DNA of 64,000 nt, taken from NCBI GenBank assembly GCA_037176885.1, contig JAWWNJ010000140.1, forward strand, positions 310,001 to 374,000. The letters run 5' to 3'. The translations under genes and the position numbers were made by a program. This DNA comes from Favolaschia claudopus (Eukaryota > Basidiomycota > Agaricomycetes > Agaricales > Mycenaceae). Of the stretch, positions 58,262 to 64,000 are shown piece by piece (positions within the stretch are counted from its first letter, which is position 1; every line of letters starts with the position of its first letter). The notes beneath the pieces were generated by a model, which was given only the letters and a program-made list of their open reading frames with translations, did no database searches and was not told the DNA's origin.

Positions 58262-59785
58262 CATTCACCGTCGCGTACTCTGGCACCTCTGAGCAGCTCC
58301 TGGCGTTGTACATACCACCAAATCTTCGTGCCCAACCGACCTATCCCCTTTTTTTCGCGCTTGGTTTCCTCTCAGACTGTCAAGGCTTGCGTACCGACGA
58401 CTGGAATTGGGTCCCGTTCCCTTCCCCGCAGCCCGACGCACATTCTGGGGCGTTTGTGACACAGCTCAGCAAAATCGCCGGCCCAACTCCACCCGCACAC
58501 ACTGCTCTAACTCGGAATCCTCACTGTATCTACGCCCCTCTGCCATTCCTTTCCCTCTTTCTTCTCCTTTCAAGTTTTTTGAGACGGAAGAAAATACCTA
58601 CCAAATTACCTATCCGGTGGCGACTTGAGCTTCGGCTACAATGCTGGGAGCGCTTCGCTTTCACCGTCGTTCAAGGATATTGAGCGCCTTTATAGAGCTT
58701 CATGATGCCATGACGGCAACCGCACGATGTTTCCGTTCAAATGTGCAGAAATTCAGTACCCCACCCGCTCCAAGCTGTCACGGTGCTCTTCGAGAACCTG
58801 GCGCTTTCGCACTGGCAGCGGTGTAGAGGAAAACTTTGTCCCTGGGCGGTAACCGGTTCGCTTCTACATAATTAGATCTCGGCCAAATTTCGGCGGAGAC
58901 TTTGGAGGGGAGCGTGTGGCGGGCGTCTGTTACTATCGCTTCTGATTCGTGGCGCCGCTTCTATAAGGAATCCGGAGAGCTTGGTCCACCAATCTTCTCG
59001 GTTCTCGGTCCCTCTCTAGTCTCCAACGCAGCTCTCCTGTCCCAGACGAACGAGAAAGATGGATTGGAATTTTACATGTCACCGGCAAGTTCTCTGGGCT
59101 GGACGATGACAGTGCGTTCAGATTCCTCATGCTTCTCGATTTTTGGCCTTCGCGCTCTCTAGGATTTGACGCGGCTGTCCTATCCTGCACGGCATGGCGA
59201 AGATTGACTTGCCTTTTTTTCTCGTGGAATTCACTCAACTAATGCTTACTCGGCGACTGCCACGTTCAGAATGCCTCGTGTATCTTGCGCGCAGCTATCC
59301 TTGGTGATAGGAAGGCAGTGCAATCATCGACGCCTACTTCCCACCTTTCAGGTCATAAGTGATACTAGCACGATATCTCCTGAACATCTTGTCGTCTCTT
59401 GCATTCTTGTGAAGGGCCTGTCGTCGACGTAGACTGGCTGCCTTACGGTAGGTCTTGTACAGAGCTGCGGTTTGGGACATAGGCGTGCGTAACGAACACT
59501 ATACAGCTTCAAGTTTCCTTGGCTGTGAGCAGGGACGCTCACACAACTCATGGCAAGCAATTTATAGGACCGTTCCCGAGTAAAAGAAGCGCCTGTTCGC
59601 ATCGCCGGTGCCTCTGGCATGCATATAATCTGCTTCATTTTCTGTGCATAGCATCCACTTGCTTCCCCCTCTTTCTCTACCATCCCCATCAGCATATGAA
59701 TCCTGATAATGCTTCTGCGAGGTGAGCATGCGAAACGGTGGGCATTTCGCATCTTTGAAAACTTATTTTCATCAGCACTTCGCAA
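58262..59785. other. Upstream region of the plus-strand family gene
   Basis: About 1.5 kb. The last 270 bp match the promoter of the inverted paralogue (caatttataggaccgttccc at about 59558, TATAATCTGC at about 59624). The remainder (58262-59500) has no partner on the other arm and no credible gene. Confidence 0.45.
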
Positions 59786-62700
59786 ATGTTTCCGAATGCT
59801 ACACAATTTGACATTCTCGGTGGCCATTTCACCAACGTGCACGGCAATCTTAATCTACAACCCAATCTCCCAAGTGCAGGTGTTTTAGCCGCGGCAGCGT
59901 CGGCTGCTTCGACACCCACAATAGTCTGTATTAGGGTCGTTCACACCTCCCTTTTTTGCTCCCTTTTTGCTTCCCTTTTTTCCCTCCTTTTTGCTGATTT
60001 TGCGGTTCTACCAAAAAAGCTTGTTAGAACTTGGTTGTTTTTGTCAACTGCACCTTTTTATACCTCTCAATGGAAAAGTCAACATATATTAGGCAAGGAC
60101 TGAGGCTAATGAGAGGAAGTATGAGAAAGGAAGAATAAAATGAGATCAAAAGGGCTCAAAAAGGACGCTCTGAGCGGAGCGTTCACACCTCCCTTTTTGC
60201 AGCCCATTTTTCGCTCCCTTTTTCCTACCGTTTCAGCCAAAATTGCACATTTGACCCCAATTTTTTCATAGGTCTTCCCTTTTTAACAATCTGATTGGAA
60301 AAGGCCAAAAAAACCGGAAGAAAAACGAAGAGAATACAAAAAACGGCGAAAAAGGGAGTGAAAAAGGAAGCAAAAAAGGAGCGGAAAAAGGGAGGTGTGA
60401 ACGACCCTATTGTGTCTCGAAGGCGTTTCATCTGGCTCAAAGAAATTTCAGGCGGTCTCGAATGCACCGACCTCGCGGAACGTAGTGTATTCAGAGAGCG
60501 GAAACTATACCAGCCTGCTGCTGCGGCAGGGTCGAGGGTTTCCGCTTTACATCCCTGCCCCTCCAACCAATCTTCCAGCGGCGTATCGGCGGAATGGCGT
60601 CGCAATTGGTGACGTCGGACGAGTAACACCCGAAGGGAGCTTTGACTTCTTTTTCAATATCTATCTCCCGCGCGGACACAGGATTAATGCCAACACTCCG
60701 CCGGACTTTGCGCCGTTGCTTAAATACGAATCGGTCGACGTGACTACGGAGGACTATGACGCGGGAACCTATGTTGCAAGTCCTGCTGTTCAGGAAACAA
60801 GCAGTGATCAGTGGGTTGCTTCAGAAAATTCTTCATCGAAGCTCATTCATTTGTTAATATCTAGCTTTCCCGGCGGAGCCTTTGTTTTCGACTGCCAGGG
60901 ACCCGACGGTGCTGTCCTAACGCTTCCCCATGGCGCACAGTTGGAGAAGCTTGAAAATCTCGAAAGCATGCGGCAGTACGCGGCAAAAAATGCAGAAAGC
61001 TGGTATAAGTACGTCAATCAAACAAGAGGACGCGGATTATCCAACGGTAGCTTGTATCTTGTCACTGGCTGGGAAAAAGCGGAATCATGGGGCATGGCCA
61101 CCTTCCAGGATGTCCCTGTACACAAGGAATTTCAGCTGTCGTTCATACCTACGACGGATGCAGCGCATGGCCATAGATACCGCTGGCAAGGAGCCCATTC
61201 TCATCGCAAGTATAAGGATCTACAGCGCGATCTGAACCAGACGACGTTTATTCACGCCTTTGCCATCTCAGTCTGTTCTGGGGTCTGGGAAAAATTGTTC
61301 GGTGGCAAGGAAGCTTGTCAAATGGTAAACTCGTCAACTTTCACTGACGCGTCTGGTTGTACCTTCATTCCCTACGGTTCCTCTGGTTCATCTTCTATAT
61401 GGTCCTTCTTTGGATTCGGAGGCGGTTCTTCCACCGGCGGCGGGAGACAGAATACTGCGCAGGCTTCTGACCACGGTGATGGAATGGTCTCCACTGCCTT
61501 TCCTATCTCAACTGTGTGTATCTTAATTTTCTGGGGCAATTTTGACTCTGAAAAATGTCTTTGTTCAAGGTCATCCATCCCTCTCAACTGATACATGAGC
61601 ACGTTTTTCGAGAGGTAAGAAACTCTCTCAAATACAAAAATTGCGAGAAATTGAACCTCCAGTCGACGTGAAGGTGCCCACCGCAAAGGTTGTCATAACA
61701 CACGATGATGACTGGCGGGACATATTCAGGGTCGTGAGTTTCGTTCTCTACTCGTACACAACTGAACATTTACTCATTCTTACCAGGATTCCGGGAGACA
61801 ACTGCATCTCTCGACACTAAAACAAGCGTTGACCAATCATTTTGACATTGTTGAAGAAGGCTGTCAGTTCTTCTCGTTTTGGACGTTTCACGATTTATAA
61901 TTCCCATAGGTTTTGCATTTTTGAGAGCTAATGTGTCCGCCGTCGTCTCTCAGGTCAACCAGCCTACTGCGAAAGCTGTCAACCAGCACTTCGACGAACA
62001 ACACCTCAACTCTCCCCCCGAGCAGCCGGAAACTGCATCCTCGTGGGTAATGACTCTAACCCCTATCTATTTGACTGGAACTTCCACAGGACCATCGTCA
62101 CCCACTCTGCATCAGAGTTTGCAGACGGGATCGCTCCCACCACGTCCACTAACGCTACGAGGGCTTATGGACTCGCTCCCCACTCCCAAAGCTTTGGCGA
62201 GCATTTTTCGCCCACTTCGGGTGAACCAGTCTTAATCCCTTCTGCTGGAAGCCGCCTTCGGGCTCATTCGGACAATGTGTTCCCCTCATCACCTATAGCC
62301 GGTTTCCGTCTCAACAGCTCTGACCTAAATCCTTTCGCCCTGGAGGATGACATCTCCCCACCGTCAGATTCGCCCTCTAGTAAACCCAGGCTCGACCCCA
62401 TCGACACTGGTCCATGCCTTCCACGCCAAAGCAATCATGCCGCCCAAACAACTCCCATTCCACTTAGTCCAAGCCCGGGGTCGCTGTGCACATCTTCACC
62501 TCGCTCAATCCCTGCATCTCCTAACTGTCCAGAGTTCCACGATACATCTTTGCTCTCATCCACCCCCGACCGCTCTCCATTGACTCGCATCAGTGGTTCC
62601 CCTGCTTCGCCGGTCGTGCCACGCGGATCCTCCGATCCGTCTCTTCCACCAAAAGACGAATTCGAGGTCTTTCGGGGGCGTTCTGACAGCCGCAGCAAAC

Positions 62701-63473
62701 GACGAAGATCTCGCCCTCCCTCGTCTATTGGCTCGGTGACCCGGCGTCTGTCCGAAAAGCTTTCGATTGTCGATCAGCCGGCCTACAGCTTCGACGGCCC
62801 ATATTCCGGTGCAGGCAATAGTTCCAAGCTACTTGAGTCGCACTTTGGAGAAGACGCACTGCTCCCCTTCAGCCAGAACGATTACGCCCCCGTGTATCCC
62901 TTTCCACCATCGTTGCCATCGTCCGTACCAGATGCTTCCATATTTAGCAGTTCGAATCTCCTTCCTTCTCCGAGAGTGGTTCCCCCTGGCCAGGCGGGTG
63001 ATTGGAATGCCCCTTCCTCAGTGCTGCTCGGCGCCGACCACTTTCCCATTCCACACGGTGACGGTGCCACCCGGCGATGGGCAGGCAGGGCTGATAGACA
63101 ACAACAACTTCACCCGTATGCAGCCCCACCCGCTGGTCCTTCCAGCCACGGCGAGGAGAGCGGAGGGATGACTTCGATGGAGGCACTCGCTTCCCCGTCA
63201 GACAACCTTTTCTCGACACTGCCCTCCGCAGCCCATTATCCCTATACTATGAACCCGAATTGGGCTATGGGCACCAGCGACTATTCATCCCCACGGAACG
63301 TCACAAGTCAGTCTAACCAAGCTGGGTCAGCCCCTGGGTACCGTCGGTCGGTGGCCACGTCCGCGACGCGTCGTGCTGCGAAACGCCGTCGAAAGGATCC
63401 TTCGAAGCTAGGCGCTCACATCTGCGAGTATTGTGGGGACGATTTCACTGCTGCTCATAATTTGAAATGTGAG
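59786..63473 (+). CDS. Uncharacterised RGFPLYIPAPP-family protein with C-terminal C2H2 finger, 3' end disrupted
   Basis: It starts MFPNATQFDILGGHFTNV. After intron 1 (59924 to about 60447, holding a MITE) comes LLLRQGRGFPLYIPAPPTNL, AIGDVGRVTPEGSFDFFFNI, YAAKNAESWYKYVNQTRGRG, SLYLVTGWEKAESWGMATF and FIHAFAISVCSGVWEKLFG. Short exons follow (VIHPSQLIHEHVFRE; VPTAKVVITHDDDWRDIFR; HLSTLKQALTNHFDIVEEG; FAFLRANVSAVVSQV). A join at about 62031/62078 (donor gtgggt) then enters a 470-residue Ser/Pro-rich region with a basic patch (RRAAKRRRKDPSK) and a C2H2 half-finger, CEYCGDDFTAAHNLK. The next exon should give the histidines, but an A-tailed retroelement end starts about 70 bp on. Probably a nuclear DNA-binding protein by its C-terminus; the conserved N-terminal domain is of unknown function. 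Confidence 0.7.
59933..60408. mobile_element. 476-bp inverted-repeat element (MITE) in intron 1
   Basis: The ends are inverted repeats starting agggtcgttcacacctccc and continuing with imperfect purine/pyrimidine pairing for about 50 bp, flanked by att on both sides. A second internal gttcacacctccctttttgc at 60181-60200 suggests two fused or nested copies. It begins 9 nt after the intron donor (gtctgt at 59924). The paralogue lacks it, its intron being about 45 nt. It has no coding capacity. Confidence 0.85.
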
Positions 63474-63541
63474 TCGGCGCCTATTCGCGGTGTACGCGTA
63501 ATTGACATCATATCCTCGTCTGATAGATCACATACAGTCTC

Positions 63542-64000
63542 TTTTTTTTTTTTTTGGAGCGTTTGAATAATGTAACTAAGTCTGCAATGCATTCTCAGAA
63601 CATCCGCAAGAGAACTGGGTAATTCCAGTAAAGCCGGGGAAAAAATCCTGGAGGAAATGCCGTTACGCACTGGTGTTAAGCCTTTGTGTGGGACTCTGGC
63701 CTCTAAACTACTAGTAACCCACTCCAATCTTTCGAGCAGCAGGCCATATACCCACTAAAACCCCCTTGGTACTTGTCCAATCATCCGGCAAGCTATCTTC
63801 GTTCTGGAGTATACCGCTCCATGCTTCCAGCACGACATGTTTCTTTTTTGCCAGCGTTCCGAAACGAGTTTTATTTGTCAAAAGTTGGTCTCGTTTCAGG
63901 GCAGCATTCATCGACGCGATCCATCGGTTTTCAATTTCATGCTCACACGCAACTTTTTGCTCGAGAACGCGTTCATTTCTAATTCTCCAGATTAAATGTA
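63542..64000 (-). mobile_element. 3' end of a non-LTR (LINE-like) retrotransposon, partial
   Basis: The minus strand reads from the window edge as HLIWRIRNERVLEQKV, then NRWIASMNAALKRDQLLTNK, then VVLEAWSGILQNEDSLPDDW and GVLVGIWPAARK, stopping at 63711. This tail matches the C-terminus I associate with RNase H-bearing non-LTR retroelements of mushrooms ('LIWK.R.ER', 'LLT.K..YGK', 'TWSG.L.DE..LPDDW...GVLVGI'). It is followed by about 155 bp of 3' untranslated sequence and a 14-A tail (plus-strand T run 63542-63555). The insertion lies just after the C2H2 half-finger of the family gene. The 5' end and target duplication are outside the window. Confidence 0.7.

Noticed and set aside
59933..59945. 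Telomere-like ttaggg at the MITE edge
   Set aside because: Single occurrence formed by the target site plus the terminal inverted repeat; no array.
63596..63758. A second zinc finger (TGVKPLC...) completing the family gene, with stop at 63758
   Set aside because: The frame lacks the Cys/His spacing, overlaps the end of the retroelement ORF on the other strand, and lies within the element's 3' untranslated region.

Overview
The window is fungal nuclear DNA, almost certainly from a mushroom-forming basidiomycete (Agaricomycetes). Genes carry several short GT-AG introns of about 45-80 nt, and the protein families are typical of that group: a paladin-like phosphatase, an F-box protein with an N-terminal coiled coil, a Crz1-type zinc-finger factor, a fungal cupredoxin, and an uncharacterised family carrying the motif 'RGFPLYIPAPP'. 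I saw no rRNA, tRNA or CRISPR array.

Layout. 0-9 kb: the tail of a gene with an MLKL-NTD-like helical region, a Zn2Cys6 transcription factor (1269-4272), a small secreted cysteine-rich protein (4825-5545, minus), 2.5 kb with no credible gene, and a secreted cupredoxin (8103-8732). 9-14.7 kb: a three-module paladin phosphatase (minus). It diverges from a GT-B glycosyltransferase-like gene (L-arabinokinase N-terminal type) across a 147-bp shared promoter.

14.6-45.9 kb is the remarkable part. The divergent paladin/glycosyltransferase head has been copied several times, and each copy is separated from the next by an 8-8.5 kb sequence here called E. The intact paladin sits at the left end and the intact glycosyltransferase (43748-45944) at the right end, about 29 kb apart. 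The copies between them are truncated. E has no recognisable transposase, reverse transcriptase or long credible ORF. Its left arm reads as minus-strand and its right arm as plus-strand sequence dense in splice-site-like GT/AG pairs, with tandemly repeated, hairpin-rich, exon-like units and ACGCGT arrays near both ends. A 9156-bp stretch (24995-34150) is repeated head to tail at 34151-43306 with no difference that I could find. A third, partial E copy (about 52972-54712) lies just upstream of crz1.

46.6-50 kb: a STE11/BCK1-like protein kinase that has lost the HRD aspartate and the DFG motif (predicted pseudokinase), and an intronless F-box gene. 50-64 kb: two inverted paralogues of the uncharacterised 'RGFPLYIPAPP' family flank crz1. 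They share a homologous N-terminal region and promoter but end in different zinc-binding modules (Zn2Cys6-like in one, C2H2 in the other). One has a 476-bp inverted-repeat element in its first intron, and its C2H2 region is cut by the A-tailed 3' end of a non-LTR retrotransposon that runs off the window.

The genes do not form a pathway. The window is a gene-rich euchromatic segment remodelled by tandem duplication, inverted duplication, small inverted-repeat elements and one LINE-like element. Exon boundaries were read by eye from splice consensus and frame continuity.
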